Source: Firmicutes bacterium UBA6811
GTDB taxonomy: Bacteria > Bacillota > SHA-98 > UBA4971
Direction: 5' to 3'
Assembly (NCBI GenBank): GCA_002452295.1
Contig: DKEX01000024.1
Span: forward strand, 38,307-45,277
DNA: 6,971 nt
The stretch's first letter is position 1. The number at the start of each line of letters is the position of its first letter. The notes under the pieces were generated by a model, which worked only from the letters and a program-made list of their open reading frames with translations, was not told the DNA's origin and did not search any database. Below, in pieces: positions 6,417 through 6,971 of the stretch. Position numbers and translations under genes: made by a program.

Positions 6417-6971
6417 GTGAAGGTATTCGGCCTCGATGTCACCAAGATCATACTTGCGTTCCTCGCAACGTTCGGCATCCTCACAGGAGGTCGGATTGCC
6501 GCCTATCACGTGCAAGTGGAGAGACCTCTCGAGGCGTTCCTCTCGGAGCGGTCGGATGTTGCGGAGTATCGGCTGGCGAAGGGCGTGTCGGAAGGGCCGG
6601 AGGTGCACGTGCAGCTCCGTGATGTCGCGGACATCCAGGCCGCCTATGTGGACCTGTACACAGGTCTTGCGCGCGTCACTGGAAAGGCGCCGTCCCTCGT
6701 TATCGAGGACGCCCGAACAGGCGAGCTTAGCGCCGTATACCAGCGCATGCGCCTTGCCATCGAAGAGGGGATGGCTCGAGGCACCTTTCAGGAGATGGCA
6801 AGGGCCATAGATTCCAGGGCTAGAGGGGCGCACCTCGACAGGTGGGGCGTGTACGTTGACTCCGGAAACGTTTACCTGCAGTTACACAAGCGCGGGCGGT
6901 TTCTGTACGAGGTGATTCCGAGGCAAGCGCGCCCGTTATCGCAGGACGATGCCGCGTCGGGGTCGGCCGCG
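6417..6971 (+). CDS. Unrecognised single-pass membrane-anchored protein (incomplete at right edge)
   Basis: I do not recognise this protein. The reading frame is open for 185 codons from GTG at 6417 to the window end, with GGAGG at 6405-6409, 7 bp upstream, and its own promoter-like element. The N-terminus has Lys2 and Lys10, then a short hydrophobic stretch (about 11-25), suggesting a membrane anchor with the rest outside the cell. No lipobox Cys or clear signal-peptidase site is seen. Residues about 30-170 look like a folded alpha/beta domain: a charged helix (35-50), strands such as EVHVQL, a helical segment with two Met-Ala/Glu repeats (about 105-130) and a strand-rich WGVYVDSGNVYLQL block. 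From about residue 168 the sequence becomes Ala/Ser/Asp-rich, suggesting a linker or approaching C-terminus. A 152-codon reading frame on the opposite strand is judged a shadow. An upstream GTG at 6402 would spoil the ribosome site. Function unknown. Confidence 0.75.
   Translation, partial: MKVFGLDVTKIILAFLATFGILTGGRIAAYHVQVERPLEAFLSERSDVAEYRLAKGVSEGPEVHVQLRDVADIQAAYVDLYTGLARVTGKAPSLVIEDARTGELSAVYQRMRLAIEEGMARGTFQEMARAIDSRARGAHLDRWGVYVDSGNVYLQLHKRGRFLYEVIPRQARPLSQDDAASGSAA

Noticed and set aside
6375..6833. Minus-strand frame of 152 codons opposite the unknown gene
   Set aside because: The plus-strand frame has a promoter, a well-spaced Shine-Dalgarno sequence, an N-terminal anchor and stays open to the window end; the minus frame has none of these and would end inside the leader repeats.

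Overview
The window is a stretch of high-GC bacterial DNA read entirely on the + strand. Five genes are packed head to tail with overlaps or gaps under 20 bp: a SEDS-family peptidoglycan polymerase (rodA/ftsW type), a class B penicillin-binding protein (pbpA type), a PASTA-domain Ser/Thr kinase (prkC/pknB type), the ribosome-assembly GTPase rsgA, and ribulose-phosphate 3-epimerase rpe. After a 167-bp intergenic region comes a sixth gene, an unrecognised single-pass membrane protein that runs off the right edge.

The gene order suggests a high-GC member of the Bacillota (Firmicutes), possibly one of the deep lineages such as the Symbiobacteriia/Limnochordia type; this is inference from synteny. 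The kinase-rsgA-rpe order is the classical Bacillota arrangement (Bacillus subtilis prkC-cpgA-rpe). The rodA-pbpA-kinase order is the one best known from Actinobacteria (Mycobacterium rodA-pbpA-pknA-pknB). The first two proteins also look more like the mycobacterial pair than like B. subtilis RodA or SpoVE. The window therefore joins both halves of the PASTA-kinase neighbourhood.

Layout: 8-1321 SEDS polymerase; 1311-2726 PBP, overlapping by 11 bp and translated from a Shine-Dalgarno sequence inside the upstream gene's Glu/Gln-rich tail; 2745-4682 kinase with three PASTA repeats and an extra C-terminal domain; 4697-5587 RsgA; 5581-6249 Rpe from a TTG start overlapping rsgA by 7 bp; 6250-6416 intergenic control region; 6417-6971 unknown protein from a GTG start, incomplete.

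Together the SEDS protein and PBP form a glycan-polymerase/transpeptidase pair for septal or lateral wall synthesis. The PASTA kinase senses wall precursors outside the cell and phosphorylates targets inside. RsgA (CpgA) is a documented PrkC substrate in B. subtilis and links the cassette to 30S maturation. Rpe serves the pentose phosphate pathway and is probably a positional partner. A partner phosphatase (stp/prpC) would be expected just left of the window but cannot be seen.

The least ordinary part is 6319-6416: a 9-bp direct repeat with 11-bp period, a GC-rich hairpin, a perfect extended -10 promoter, and three near-identical 8-mers with 10-bp period leading into the Shine-Dalgarno sequence of the unknown gene. 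I see no mobile element, CRISPR array, tRNA or rRNA.
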